From: Telmatospirillum sp. J64-1
GTDB lineage: Bacteria > Pseudomonadota > Alphaproteobacteria > Rhodospirillales > Magnetospirillaceae
Reading direction: 5' to 3'
Assembly (NCBI RefSeq): GCF_006980715.1
Contig: NZ_SBHN01000019.1
Location: 1 to 64,000 of the forward strand
DNA length: 64,000 nt
Of the stretch, positions 45,890 through 58,519 are shown piece by piece. Each line of letters opens with the position of its first letter. The first letter of the stretch is position 1. The notes beneath the pieces were generated by a model, which did no database searches, was not told where the DNA came from, and worked only from the letters and a program-made list of their open reading frames with translations. Both the position numbers and the translations under genes were made by a program.

Positions 45890-48165
45890 GTGCCGACAAT
45901 CGCAGCTTGCCCCTGATCGATGCCCCTCTCGACCGCAGGCAAACCACCGAGCTGCTGCTGGATGTTTCCAACCGCATGGCCGTTTCCGCCAACCTGTCGG
46001 AGGCCTTGCAAACCTTGCGGCGCATCGCCGTGAGCACGCTGGACAGTGAACGTGGCTCGATCTTCTTGAACGATCCCGCCACGAAGGAGCTGTTCTCGCG
46101 CATCGACGACGGCAAGTTCAGCCGTGAAATCCGCCTGCTGAACCATACCGGCGTGGCCGGGCATGTCTTCACCACCGGCGAAGGCTGCGTCATCCACGAC
46201 GCCTATGCCGACCCTCGCTTCAACAGCGAGATCGACGCCATGACCGGCTTCACCACCCGCACCATCCTCTGCGCACCCTTGCGCACCCTGCGCGGTGACA
46301 TCATCGGCGTGGCACAGCTTCTGAACAAGAACGACGGCAACTTCACCGAGGACGACCTGGAACTGCTCCAGGCCATGATCCGCCAGGCCGCCATCGTACT
46401 GGAAAGCCATCGCACGGTGGAAACCATCGAGCACGCCCGGCAGCAGGAACTGGAATTCCTGTCGGTGGTCTCGGAAATCAGTACCGAGCTGAAGCTCGGC
46501 CCCATGCTGCAGAAGATCATCTCGGCCATTACCCGCATGCTCAACGCCGAGCGTTCCACACTGTTCATCAATGACGAGAAGAGCGGCGAGCTTTATACGG
46601 AAGTCGGCCAGGGACTGGGGACCAGCCAGATCCGTATGCCCAACCACCTGGGCATCGCCGGTGCGGTCTTCACCACGGGCGAAAGCATCAACATTCCTCA
46701 TGCCTATGCCGATCTGCGCTTCAATCCCGCCTTCGACCGCAAGACCGGTTTCTTCACGCGCTCGATCCTCTGCGTTCCCGTGATCAACAAGAACGGCAAG
46801 CGAATCGGCGTCACTCAGGTTCTGAACAAGCGCGGCGGGGCCTTCACGGCAGAGGACGAGGCACGGCTAAAGGCCTTCACCTCACAAATTTCCATCGGCC
46901 TGGAAAACGCCAAGCTGTTCGAGGACGTGCAGGCCATCAAGACCTACAACGAAGGCATCCTGGAAAGCATGACCAACGGCGTTGTTACGCTTGATGCCGA
47001 AGGCCAGATCGTCACCTGCAACGCCGCCGCCTTGCGCATCCTGCGCTGCGAGCCCGATGCCATTCTGAAACAGACTGCCACCGAGTATTTCAGCGGCCCC
47101 AATGCCTGGCTGGGCGAAAAGCTGGAGCATGTCCGCGAAAGCCAGGGCGTAGACGTGCTGATGGATGCGCAGTTGGTCTGCGCCGATGGCGAACAGCGTT
47201 CGGTCAACGTCACCGTCCAGCCCTTACGAGCGGCGGGCGAGGCCAAGCCGGGCTCGATGGTCGTCATCGAGGATATCAGCAACGAAAAGCGCATGAAATC
47301 CACCATGGCGCGCTACATGGACCCGACCCTGGCCGACAAGCTGCTGGGCACGGGGGAAGACATCCTGGGCGGCCAGTCCAGCATGGCGACCATCCTGTTC
47401 TCGGATGTGCGCAGTTTCACTACCCTGACCGAGGAACTGGGCGCCCAGGGCACCGTCAGCCTGCTGAACGAATATTTCACCATCATGGTGGATTGCATCC
47501 AGAACCAGGGCGGGATGCTGGACAAGTTCATCGGCGATGCCATCATGGCCGTCTTCGGCACGCCACTGGCCCATGACGACGATGAAGACCGCGCCGTACG
47601 GGCCGCCATCTCGATGCTGCGCGAACTGGATCGATGGAACGCCCAGCGCCTTGCCCAGGGCCGAAAGCCAGTGGAAATGGGCATCGGCCTGAACACCGAT
47701 ATGGTCGTTTCGGGTAATATCGGTTCGCCCAAGCGCATGGATTACACCGTCATCGGCGACGGTGTGAACCTGGCCGCCCGCCTGGAAAGCGCGTGCAAGG
47801 AATATGGCGCGCGCCTGCTGGTCAGCGAATACACGGTATGTAAGCTGCGCGGTACCTATCGCCTGCGCGAGGTGGACAAGGTAGTGGTCAAGGGCAAGAC
47901 TCAGCCCGTCGGCGTGTTCGAGGTGCTGGACTATCACAATGATGCCACTTTCCCCAATATGATGGAGGCCTTGAGCGCCTTCAGCTTCGGCCTAAAGGCT
48001 TACCGCGACGGTCGCTTCGGTGCGGCCTTGAAGGCATTCGAAGAGGCCCTGACCCTGCATCCTGGGGATGCCGCGGCCGCCATGTATGTGAAGCGCTGCT
48101 CCCTGCTGCAACGCGAGCCGCCGGGAGACGGCTGGGATGGCGTCTGGGTGATGAAGAGCAAATGA
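45886..48165 (+). CDS. Class III adenylyl cyclase with two GAF domains and a PAS domain
   Basis: A 759-residue cytoplasmic signalling protein: GAF1 (about 25-170), GAF2 (about 200-345), PAS (about 350-470), cyclase (about 500-680) and a short TPR-like C-terminus (FSFGLKAYRDGRFGAALKAFEEALTL). Cyclase residues are complete: metal-binding D507 and D551, substrate-selecting K547 and T621, transition-state N628 and R632. The Lys/Thr pair indicates ATP and class IIIb, the CyaB1-like type often stimulated by bicarbonate. Both GAFs carry NK-containing motifs (LLNKNDGNF, VLNKRGGAF) like those in cyclic-nucleotide-binding GAF domains, so cAMP feedback is possible. Expression is coupled to the upstream coiled-coil gene. 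Confidence 0.92.
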   Translation: MSADNRSLPLIDAPLDRRQTTELLLDVSNRMAVSANLSEALQTLRRIAVSTLDSERGSIFLNDPATKELFSRIDDGKFSREIRLLNHTGVAGHVFTTGEGCVIHDAYADPRFNSEIDAMTGFTTRTILCAPLRTLRGDIIGVAQLLNKNDGNFTEDDLELLQAMIRQAAIVLESHRTVETIEHARQQELEFLSVVSEISTELKLGPMLQKIISAITRMLNAERSTLFINDEKSGELYTEVGQGLGTSQIRMPNHLGIAGAVFTTGESINIPHAYADLRFNPAFDRKTGFFTRSILCVPVINKNGKRIGVTQVLNKRGGAFTAEDEARLKAFTSQISIGLENAKLFEDVQAIKTYNEGILESMTNGVVTLDAEGQIVTCNAAALRILRCEPDAILKQTATEYFSGPNAWLGEKLEHVRESQGVDVLMDAQLVCADGEQRSVNVTVQPLRAAGEAKPGSMVVIEDISNEKRMKSTMARYMDPTLADKLLGTGEDILGGQSSMATILFSDVRSFTTLTEELGAQGTVSLLNEYFTIMVDCIQNQGGMLDKFIGDAIMAVFGTPLAHDDDEDRAVRAAISMLRELDRWNAQRLAQGRKPVEMGIGLNTDMVVSGNIGSPKRMDYTVIGDGVNLAARLESACKEYGARLLVSEYTVCKLRGTYRLREVDKVVVKGKTQPVGVFEVLDYHNDATFPNMMEALSAFSFGLKAYRDGRFGAALKAFEEALTLHPGDAAAAMYVKRCSLLQREPPGDGWDGVWVMKSK

Positions 48166-48251
48166 GGAGCAGCTCCGCCATCCTATGGCAGCGCACGAAT
48201 CATCCTGCTATGGTTTCGACAGTTTCCCGTTCTCCAGAGACAAAGGTTTCC

Positions 48252-48524
48252 ATGATGCGCAAGCAGCTGCGTGCCTGCCTGCTGTTGACCCTTCCCCTGT
48301 CCCTTGCCGGCTGCGGCATTCCCGATGCCGTGGCCCATCTCACCAAGGTCACCCAGGAACAACATAACGCCTCGCGCGAACGTTCCGGTGCGCCTGCGGC
48401 CAATGCCGCCCCCGCCGCAGCGCAGCCGGCGCCGGCCTCCTACGCGCCCGAACCGCCGCCGCCCGCCGCCCCGGTGACGGTCCAGCGGGAAAGCATCATG
48501 GTCGAGGACCTGCCGCCGCAGTAA
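48252..48524 (+). CDS. Small proline/alanine-rich lipoprotein
   Basis: A 90-residue precursor with a type II signal peptide: basic MRKQLR, a hydrophobic stretch, then the lipobox LAGC (cysteine at residue 20 or 19 depending on start). The mature part is about 70 residues, rich in A and P and probably disordered. The start is ATG 48252 or 48255, with AAAGG upstream. It follows the cyclase by 86 bases. No family is recognised. A link to the cyclase rests only on position. Confidence 0.75.
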   Translation: MMRKQLRACLLLTLPLSLAGCGIPDAVAHLTKVTQEQHNASRERSGAPAANAAPAAAQPAPASYAPEPPPPAAPVTVQRESIMVEDLPPQ

Positions 48525-48532
48525 GCGCGGCC

Positions 48533-48560
48533 GGAGGGACAGGACGCCCCTCCTTCCTCT
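48533..48560 (+). terminator. Weak terminator candidate after the lipoprotein gene
   Basis: GGAGGG and CCCTCC pair across 9 bases and are followed by a pyrimidine-rich TTCCTCTTTCC. It lies in the short gap between convergent genes. The short stem and interrupted T tract make it only a candidate. Confidence 0.35.
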
Positions 48561-48577
48561 TTCCTTGCTTCCATCCC

Positions 48578-51500
48578 TTAATAATCCCGCCGCCAGCGCA
48601 GGCCCACGCCGCTGCTGGCGGCGGCATCATCGGCGAAATGCTGGCCGGCCTCGGCCTCCAGCGACAGGCCCCGCCCCAGGTCCACTTCGATGGCCGCCCG
48701 TGCACCGGCGGCGCTCTGATCAAGGCGCAGGAAGATGTCGCGGCCGAGATAGCGCCCGGCGGTGACGCCCGGACCATCCTCGCCGTCGCCGCCGATTTCC
48801 AGCATGTCCAGCCCCAGGGCGCCGCGCAGCAGCCCCACCGGATCGAAGCCCGGCCCGCCGCCGCCGAAGGCCAGCCCGGCGGCGGTGCGGCCAAGCTGCA
48901 ATTGCTGCATGGGCGACAGCGCCCCCATTTCCTGGCCGAACAGGACCCGGGAGAGGACTTCGTCCGACGGATAGGCGGGGGTCGAGGCGATCTCCACATT
49001 GGGCTGGTCCGCCCGCCCGGTGACCAGCACCTGGGCCGTGACATCGCCCGCCTCTGCCTCGGCCATCACATCCAGGGCCGGATTGATGCGGTCGCCGCCG
49101 TCGAAGGTCAGCAGCCCGCGCGACAGGCGGAAGGTACGGCCGAGGAAGTCGTAATTGCCGCGCACCGCCGTCACTTCGCCGATCAGTTCCGGCTGGGACG
49201 CCGTCCCACCCACCACGAGGTCAGCGCGCCATTCGGTATCGGCGCCCATGCCGCGGACGAAAATCTGCTGCCCGCGCAACTCGACGCTCAGCGCCACGGT
49301 GAAATCCACGCCCGGTTCGCCTTCCTCGGCAAGTACCACGCGCGGCCCGCCGGGACGGTTGACCTCGATCACGTCCAGCGTCACCACCTGGGCGCCGCCG
49401 CGCACGGAATCCAGGTCCACCTGGGCGCGCAGGATGTCGATCCTGCCCGTCAGCGCCGCCTGATCGTCTCGACCTTCGAAATTAAGAGCGCCATTTGCCC
49501 AGGCGGTGCCTTCATCCATGCGCACCACCTGGAAATTGTTGAGATTCCCTTCGGCGCGGAAATAGAGGCCGTTCTCCTCCATCTCCACCTGCCCCCCGAT
49601 CGTCATCCGGCCCCCGCTGCCGTCGGTTCCCTGCCCTTCCAGGGCGAAGGACTGGCTGTCGCGGGCCGACAGGGTCAGCTGGATATCCTGGATGATGGTG
49701 CCGCTGTCGTAATTCTCGTACCGCCCTCCGCTCATGGCGGCCTGGCCGCCGACCTGCGGGTCCGAGACGGTGCCGCCCAGGGTGAAGGCGGCCTGGACGG
49801 GACCGGAAATGCGATGGGCAGCCAGCGGCAGGGCATCGGTAATGCGGCCGATATCGCCGTCGAAGTTCAACTGCCCCGCCAGCGCCCCGTTGGGCGGCAG
49901 CATTTCCGGCCCATCCAAATCCACCGGCACACCGGCTTCGAAGGACAGGGACAGGATACCCGGCACCGCGACGTTCCCCTCCGCCGCCAAGGCGTTCTCG
50001 GCCAGATTGGCGGAAATCCGGGCCTGCCCGCCCGTCAGGGCCAGCTGGCGCAAGGCCAGATCGTCGCTTTGCAGGGTCAGGCTGCCTTCCGGCCGGGACA
50101 GAGTGCCGGACAAGGCGCCTTGTCCGCGCAGGGTCCCCGCCAGCCCCAGGTCGCCCACGAAGGGCTCGGCCAGGGACAGGGGTACGTCGGAGAGCACAAG
50201 GTTGCCCGCCAGCCTTTCCCCACCGGCCAGGCTGCCCGCGATCTCGATCCGCCCCTGTCCGGCCTCCAGTTGGGTCGGCGACAGGCGGATATCGTCGCCG
50301 AAGGCGACCTCGGTCGGCGCGACCAGACGCAGCGGCAGGTCGGCATAGGTCATTTCCAGGCTGGCGATGCGGGCCAGGGACTCGGACAGACGGACCACCC
50401 CCGCCGAGCGCAGGCTCAGGGGATGATCCGCCGCCTGCCCGTCGGCGCTGAGGGTATAATCAAGGCTTTCGACGCCGCCTTCGGCATCCAGCGCGAGACT
50501 GGTCAGGGTCGAACCACCGGCCGCCACACCGCTGGCGCGCAGGATGGCGGTCGCTTGGGGCGAGTCGCCGCTCAGGTTCCCGGCATCCACCCGCGCTTCC
50601 AGGCGCGAGACGGCATTCTCGCCCAGGGCGATATCCCGCCCCTCGATGATGATGGCCGCAGCCTGGCCCGGCGCGGGCACCAGCCGCAGGTCGAAGGAGG
50701 TCGCACCCGACAAATCCATCTCGGCCAGACGGCCCCAGGGCGCCATATCCCGGATCTCGCCGGTCAGGCGCCCCTCGGCCAGAACTTCCTCCAGCGCCAC
50801 TCGGACATCGCCGCCGATGGCAGCCCCTCCCGGACCGCGCAGGGACAGATCGCTCAGGACCAGTTCCCCCTCGCCGAAGCTCAGCTGCGTATCGCCATCG
50901 ATCGTCATGCCGCGCAGTCTGGCCGCCAGTTCCACCCGCCCCGCCACCCGGCCACCGATCTGCGGCAGGTCGAAACGGGCCTGGGCCGACAGGGGCTCGT
51001 CATTCATCAGGCCCTCGAATTCGGCGGTGCCGGTCAGGCGCGGCGCATCCAGCGCCCCCATCAGACGGGTGCGGATGGTGATTCGTCCCTGCAACGGCCC
51101 GATCTCCAGCGGCACCGTCTCGGGCAAAGGCTGTTGCGGCGCGACGCCATTGTCCTGAATGGGATCGACCGTCAGGGGCCGTCCGGGAGCGATGGCCGGC
51201 ACCCGCCCTCCGCCGCCGCCACCTTGCATGGGCTCGACGGCGAAGGGCAGCATTTCGGCGATTTCCAGATCGATCTGCAGGTCGTATTGCTCGCCGACCT
51301 GACCATGGACGAGCATCCGCCCGCCCTCGCCGGCCAGCACCACCTGCTCGACCATCACGATTCCGTCCGGCGGCAACAGGACGCGGCCTTCCAGCGTCGG
51401 CCTCGGTCCCAGCACCTGGTCGGCGATGGCATTGCCGATGGAGAAATTCTCGGTATTGCCCGAGAAGGCCGCGACCAGATCCGGCCCATGCAGATTGCCC

Positions 51501-53044
51501 GTCACCTGGCCGGTCAACTTCAGGAGGCCGCGCAGCCCTTCCCCTGCGGCGGCTTCTCCTTCCGCAGGCGCCTCGCCCTCGGCGGCGGCGGAGGTCAGCA
51601 GGGCGGCATCACCCTCGGCGCGCAGGTCGATCTGCGTCTTCAGGCCCCAATCCTCCAACACGCCCGATGCCGCAAGGGCCAGGGCGGCGGCCTGGGCGCT
51701 GACCTCCTCGATTTCCACCCGTCCCGTCTCGGGCGACAAGCGCCCCACGGTACGCAGGTCCAGCCGGTCGCCCAGGGGGCCCAACTCGCCCTCGACCGTG
51801 GCCGGGCCGTGGATGGCGGCATCCATGCGCAGGCTTATCCACTCAGCCACGGCGACGGCGAAATTGCTTTCGATGGAACGCCAGCGCAACGCGGCGGCTC
51901 CGCCCTCGCCCGCTTCCAGGCGTCCTTCCAGATTGGGCTCGGCCGGAGTGCCCCCCAAATGACCGGCGAAGGACAGCGGCCCCATCATCTCGACACCGGC
52001 AAGACCGGCCAAGGCCGCCAGTTCGGGAACACGGGCGGAAAGGTCCAGCGTCATTTCCTCGTCGCGCAGATGCCCCGATGCCTGGGCGGACAATGCCTCG
52101 CCCGCGACACGCAAGTCACGGATCAGCCAGTCGCCTTCGTTCAGGCTGGCATCCAGGGCGAATGTCACCCCTTCCGGAGCCAGGGCCCGATAATCCTGAC
52201 CGACGCAAGAGAGATCGAGCAGGCCGTCGGCGCGCACGCCCAGGGCATCGCCCAACGCCAGGCCGATATCGGCCCCCAGGCATTGCCGCTGCGCCGCGAC
52301 CATGTCCAGCCGCCCCTGCCAGTCCGACAGCGGTCCCTCGCCACGCAGGGTAACGGCAGGCTCCGGCATGTCCTCCAGCCCCGCCACGGCCATCAGCAGC
52401 GCCCCGGCATGGCGGTCCATCCGCATGTCCACGCCCAGATGGTTGCGGGTCTCGTCGTAATCGAGGACCAGACCCGCCCGGGCCGGCCTGCCGTCGATGC
52501 GGCGCAGGTCGAGATCGGTCGAAGCGGCACCATTGGCCAAGCGCAGATTGCCGTCCAGCGCCAGGGCGGCGGCCTCGCCCGCCACGCCCTCGTCCAGATG
52601 GATCACCGCCTGAATGCGCCGCACATCCACGTCCACCGGCAGGTCGGGCAAGCGTGGCAGGCCTTCCCGTTCCTCTTGCGGACGCTCTTCCGTCTCGGGC
52701 AGGCGAGAAATCCGGATGGATTTGGCTTCCAGGTTGTCGACGATCAGATCGCGCCGCAGCAGGGCCGACGGCGACCAGACCAGGGCCAGGCCCCGGGCGT
52801 CCAGCCACACCCCCTCCCTGTCGGCCATGCTCAGCCTGTCGATCCGCGCCTGGAAGGGCCAGGAGAGGCTGAAGCCCTCGACCTCGGCGTCTCCATCCTC
52901 TCCGGCCAAGGCCGAAGCGATACGCGCCGTCAGCCATTTCCCGCCCGTTTCGGAATGGATGAAGGCCGTCGCACCGGCGATCAGCACCACCAGCGCGACG
53001 ACGATGCCTACGGCGATGCGTACAGCCAATGCGGAACGTGTCAT
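48578..53044 (-). CDS. tamB: TamB, inner-membrane-anchored AsmA-superfamily protein
   Basis: A 1488-residue protein with one N-terminal membrane segment (about residues 8-28) and a very long periplasmic beta-structured body. It ends in the DUF490/TamB domain, with the C-terminal pattern LRWRRDY. TamB spans the periplasm, partners TamA, and is implicated in outer-membrane biogenesis and phospholipid transport. Segments near the end (TYDFLG-like NYDFLGRTFRLSRGLLTFDGG) are characteristic. tamA lies directly upstream with a 25-base gap, the usual order. Length is within the family range. Confidence 0.93.
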   Translation of the reverse strand: MTRSALAVRIAVGIVVALVVLIAGATAFIHSETGGKWLTARIASALAGEDGDAEVEGFSLSWPFQARIDRLSMADREGVWLDARGLALVWSPSALLRRDLIVDNLEAKSIRISRLPETEERPQEEREGLPRLPDLPVDVDVRRIQAVIHLDEGVAGEAAALALDGNLRLANGAASTDLDLRRIDGRPARAGLVLDYDETRNHLGVDMRMDRHAGALLMAVAGLEDMPEPAVTLRGEGPLSDWQGRLDMVAAQRQCLGADIGLALGDALGVRADGLLDLSCVGQDYRALAPEGVTFALDASLNEGDWLIRDLRVAGEALSAQASGHLRDEEMTLDLSARVPELAALAGLAGVEMMGPLSFAGHLGGTPAEPNLEGRLEAGEGGAAALRWRSIESNFAVAVAEWISLRMDAAIHGPATVEGELGPLGDRLDLRTVGRLSPETGRVEIEEVSAQAAALALAASGVLEDWGLKTQIDLRAEGDAALLTSAAAEGEAPAEGEAAAGEGLRGLLKLTGQVTGNLHGPDLVAAFSGNTENFSIGNAIADQVLGPRPTLEGRVLLPPDGIVMVEQVVLAGEGGRMLVHGQVGEQYDLQIDLEIAEMLPFAVEPMQGGGGGGRVPAIAPGRPLTVDPIQDNGVAPQQPLPETVPLEIGPLQGRITIRTRLMGALDAPRLTGTAEFEGLMNDEPLSAQARFDLPQIGGRVAGRVELAARLRGMTIDGDTQLSFGEGELVLSDLSLRGPGGAAIGGDVRVALEEVLAEGRLTGEIRDMAPWGRLAEMDLSGATSFDLRLVPAPGQAAAIIIEGRDIALGENAVSRLEARVDAGNLSGDSPQATAILRASGVAAGGSTLTSLALDAEGGVESLDYTLSADGQAADHPLSLRSAGVVRLSESLARIASLEMTYADLPLRLVAPTEVAFGDDIRLSPTQLEAGQGRIEIAGSLAGGERLAGNLVLSDVPLSLAEPFVGDLGLAGTLRGQGALSGTLSRPEGSLTLQSDDLALRQLALTGGQARISANLAENALAAEGNVAVPGILSLSFEAGVPVDLDGPEMLPPNGALAGQLNFDGDIGRITDALPLAAHRISGPVQAAFTLGGTVSDPQVGGQAAMSGGRYENYDSGTIIQDIQLTLSARDSQSFALEGQGTDGSGGRMTIGGQVEMEENGLYFRAEGNLNNFQVVRMDEGTAWANGALNFEGRDDQAALTGRIDILRAQVDLDSVRGGAQVVTLDVIEVNRPGGPRVVLAEEGEPGVDFTVALSVELRGQQIFVRGMGADTEWRADLVVGGTASQPELIGEVTAVRGNYDFLGRTFRLSRGLLTFDGGDRINPALDVMAEAEAGDVTAQVLVTGRADQPNVEIASTPAYPSDEVLSRVLFGQEMGALSPMQQLQLGRTAAGLAFGGGGPGFDPVGLLRGALGLDMLEIGGDGEDGPGVTAGRYLGRDIFLRLDQSAAGARAAIEVDLGRGLSLEAEAGQHFADDAAASSGVGLRWRRDY

Positions 53045-53069
53045 AGAACGTAATGTAGGAGAAAATCGC

Positions 53070-54845
53070 TTAGAATGCCTGCCCCAAACTCAAATAAATC
53101 TGGAAGGCATCATCCTGGGAACGGCGATTGAGAGGCACGGCCACATCGGCGCGGACAGGCCCGAAAGGCGTGTAGTAGCGCAGCCCCAAACCCGCTCCCC
53201 AGAACAGGCGCTCGCCGAGGTCCGGATAAGTGTCGACATAGGAACTGCCCGCCTCGACAAAGGGCACCACGCCCCAATTCTCGCCGAAGCGCATGCGCAA
53301 TTCGCTGCCGAAGGCCAGCATGGAGCGGCCGCCGATCGGATCGCCCGACGCGTTCAGGGGACCGGCCATCTGGTAGCCATAGCCCCGCACCGAGCCGCCG
53401 CCGCCGACATAGAAGCGGCGATCCGCCGGAATATCGGTATGCCCCGCCCCCAGGATCGTGCCCACCGAGGCCCAGCCGGCCAGCACATAGCGGCTGTCCT
53501 GGTCCAGCGAGAGATAGACGCTGTCGGCGAGTTCCAGGCGGTGGAAACTGGTGGTCGAGCCCAGGATGTCCACGAAGGGCTGATAGCGTATCGAGAAGCG
53601 CCCGCCCTGCGTCGGGTTCAGGAAGTCATCCGTGGTATCGCGCCGCGCCTCGGTCGGAAAGGAAACCAGGGTGAAGTCCTGAGTCTCGTCGGTGACCGAA
53701 TCGGTCTGGCGGGTATATTCGATCTGGACACCGCCGACCAGCGTCCACTGATCCGACGCCACCCATTCATAGGCCCCGCCGATCCCGATGGTCCGGGTTT
53801 CGTAGGCGTCGGTATTCTGCTGTTCGAGGACGAAGGTCGCCAGCAGGTTCTGGTTCCGCGCGAACAGGTCGGGCTTGCGGAAGGCGGCATCGAAGCCGGT
53901 GCGGATCTCGCTGTAGCGGGCCGCCAGGTCCAGCCGCTCGGCCACGCCGAACAGGTTGCGGTGCTGCCAGAAGACCTCGGCATTGGGGCCGATGGCGGTG
54001 GACCAGCCGATGCCGCCGCCGATGGTGCGATGGGGACGTTCGGTGACGGAGACCGCAACCGGCAACCGCCCTTCCTCGTCCATCTCTCGGCCCGCATCCA
54101 CCCGCACCGCCGCGAACAGCCCGGTCTGCGCCAGCACCTGACGGGTTTCTTCCAGCTTGTCGCTTTGCCAGGCTTCGTTTTCCTCGAAGGTCAGGCGGCG
54201 GCGCACATAGATCGGCGCCACATCGGTGGTGCCGGAAATCGTCGCCTCGCCGAAGCGGGCGAAGGGACCGGTATCGATGGTCAAGTCGACGGTCAGGGTG
54301 TTGGTGGCGAAATCCGCCACCGCGCGGCGGTCGAGAACCCGGGCCAGGGGATAGGAATGGCGGCCAAGTTCCTCGATCAGCCGGGTCTGGGCGGCGACGA
54401 TATCGGCGGCAATGGCACGCGACCCCAGGTTCAGCCCCAAGGCATCAAGGAGAATGGTGATCGGCTGGGCGGTGGGATCGGGATTGCGCGTATGGACGTT
54501 ATAGGCCGTCAGGATGAAAGGCGGCCCCAGTTCCACATCGATGGTCACGTTCACCGGCGAGGCCGACTCGTCGATGGCGACGGAGACGGTCCCGGCGTAA
54601 TAGCCCTGGCTGCTCAGCACATCGAGCAGGCGCTCCTCGTCCTCCTCGGCGCGGCGGCGCAAGGCGATCATGCTGGGCGGCGGACGGTCGGCCAGCCCCA
54701 CCAGCCGGGAATTCTGCTCGATGGTCTCGAGCAATTCCTCCCCGACTCCGCGGATATGGACATGATACGGCACGTCCTGCGCCAGCGCCGGAGAGACGGC
54801 GAAGGCCAGCACGAGAAAGGCGAGAAGGGCGCGAATAAGAGGCAT
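53070..54845 (-). CDS. tamA: TamA, Omp85-family outer membrane protein
   Basis: A 591-residue outer membrane protein with a signal peptide ending at SPALAQ, then three POTRA-like domains (about residues 25-240) and a 16-strand Omp85 barrel. The barrel contains the diagnostic loop motif VRGYGY after GGGGS and ends with aromatic F, as outer membrane strands do. ATG 54845 is used because the signal peptide starts there; ATG 54863 would add six residues. It works with the TamB encoded immediately downstream. Confidence 0.93.
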   Translation of the reverse strand: MPLIRALLAFLVLAFAVSPALAQDVPYHVHIRGVGEELLETIEQNSRLVGLADRPPPSMIALRRRAEEDEERLLDVLSSQGYYAGTVSVAIDESASPVNVTIDVELGPPFILTAYNVHTRNPDPTAQPITILLDALGLNLGSRAIAADIVAAQTRLIEELGRHSYPLARVLDRRAVADFATNTLTVDLTIDTGPFARFGEATISGTTDVAPIYVRRRLTFEENEAWQSDKLEETRQVLAQTGLFAAVRVDAGREMDEEGRLPVAVSVTERPHRTIGGGIGWSTAIGPNAEVFWQHRNLFGVAERLDLAARYSEIRTGFDAAFRKPDLFARNQNLLATFVLEQQNTDAYETRTIGIGGAYEWVASDQWTLVGGVQIEYTRQTDSVTDETQDFTLVSFPTEARRDTTDDFLNPTQGGRFSIRYQPFVDILGSTTSFHRLELADSVYLSLDQDSRYVLAGWASVGTILGAGHTDIPADRRFYVGGGGSVRGYGYQMAGPLNASGDPIGGRSMLAFGSELRMRFGENWGVVPFVEAGSSYVDTYPDLGERLFWGAGLGLRYYTPFGPVRADVAVPLNRRSQDDAFQIYLSLGQAF

Positions 54846-54931
54846 CGCCCTGCTATTTAGCATCGCTTTCCCGCCAGCCCAAGTGCGCTAGCGGTATGCC
54901 TTGCCTTTTGGCGAGGAAGGCTTGCCGCGGC

Positions 54932-56173
54932 TCAGCGCCGTGCGGGAGAACCGGTCTGCGGCTGCGGGGGAAGAGTCCAGCGCAAGGCACAGCGTTCCGC
55001 TTGGGGATCGCGCCAGCCCGCTGCGACGACACTGCGCATTTCGTTAACGATCTTGCCCTGCTCGTTGCGGACCACCTGGCGCAGATACCAGTCCTGCACC
55101 GGCTGATGGTTGCTGTCGAAGCGGAAGTTTCCCCGTACCGAGGCGAAATCGGCGCGGCGCAAGGCGGTGCGGAACGCCTCGACATTGCGCATCTGGCCAT
55201 TGATCGAGCGCACCGCCGTCTCGATCAGCATGGCGGTGTCGTAGCCCACCGCGGCCATGGAGGACGGCAGGCGGCTGTACTGGCTTTCGAAATCGGTGAT
55301 GAACTTCTGATTGGACGGGTATTCGAGATTGCGTGCCCACGGCCCCAGGTCGTAGATGTCCAGCGCCGCATCGCCCATCGCCGGCAAGGTGGTTCTGTCG
55401 AAGGTCGTCCAGGTGCCGAAAAGCGGCAAGATATCGCGCAAACCGGCCCGATAATACTGGCGCACCAGTTCGACCGCCTGGCCGCCGCCATGGACGGTAT
55501 AGACGGCTTCGGGATTGGCTTGGCGCAAGGCCCGCAATTCCTGGCCGAACTCCATCTGGCCGCGCCGGGTCACGACCGTATCGGCCAAATCGCCGGTATA
55601 ACCGCGCCGGAAGGCGGCGAGATGGGTCTCGCCGCGTACATTGTCGGGGGCCAGCAGATAGACGTTGCGGTACCCCTGGCCCTGGAGGAACCGCCCCATG
55701 ATCTCGTCGGCGGCACCGATCCGGCCGAGCATGCCGAACAGGAAGGGATTGCAGCCTTCCCCGGCGACTTCCTCCGAGACGTGGTTGGCGACCAGGACGA
55801 AGCGTTCATAGGCCGCCGCGACTTCCAGGATCGCCGGCAAGGTCGCCGGGTCGCCGCCCGCGACGATGATGTCGGCGGCATCCCGCTCGATCAGCCGCCG
55901 CACGGCCTGGGCCGCAACCTCGGGGTCCGAGCGGTCGTCGGCCGCGATCAGTTCGGCATCCATGCCGCCCAGACGGTCCTGCAATTGCCGCAGGCCCAGC
56001 CGCAGGCCGTCATAGATGTCCTGGCTGTAAATGCCCGACGTCCCGCCAAGGCCGGAAACGAAGCCGATGATCACCATGTGGTCTTCGGGCAGGGTCAGGA
56101 CCGGCTGCGCCCGCGCCGAGGGCGCGGCGGCGGCAAGCATCACTCCAAGCAGCACACCGAACAGCCGGACCAT
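54932..56173 (-). CDS. Periplasmic binding protein, branched-chain amino acid (LivK) type
   Basis: A 413-residue secreted protein with a signal peptide ending near PSARAQ. It is followed by a type I periplasmic binding fold (Peripla_BP_6) with GFVSGLGGTSGIYSQDIYDGLRLGLRQLQ and the hinge region VAGGDPATLPAILEVAAAYERFVLVAN. Such proteins bind amino acids or other small molecules for ABC importers; LpoA-type PBP activators share the fold. No permease or ATPase gene is nearby. It lies 6 bases downstream of tex and 86 upstream of tamA, so it may belong to their operon. Confidence 0.85.
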   Translation of the reverse strand: MVRLFGVLLGVMLAAAAPSARAQPVLTLPEDHMVIIGFVSGLGGTSGIYSQDIYDGLRLGLRQLQDRLGGMDAELIAADDRSDPEVAAQAVRRLIERDAADIIVAGGDPATLPAILEVAAAYERFVLVANHVSEEVAGEGCNPFLFGMLGRIGAADEIMGRFLQGQGYRNVYLLAPDNVRGETHLAAFRRGYTGDLADTVVTRRGQMEFGQELRALRQANPEAVYTVHGGGQAVELVRQYYRAGLRDILPLFGTWTTFDRTTLPAMGDAALDIYDLGPWARNLEYPSNQKFITDFESQYSRLPSSMAAVGYDTAMLIETAVRSINGQMRNVEAFRTALRRADFASVRGNFRFDSNHQPVQDWYLRQVVRNEQGKIVNEMRSVVAAGWRDPQAERCALRWTLPPQPQTGSPARR

Positions 56174-56179
56174 GGACGA

Positions 56180-58519
<2,340 letters not shown>

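Noticed and set aside
48638-53053. 1471-codon open frame on the plus strand
   Set aside because: Antisense of tamB. The tamB frame has a signal anchor, the DUF490 end and tamA next to it; the shadow frame has none of these.
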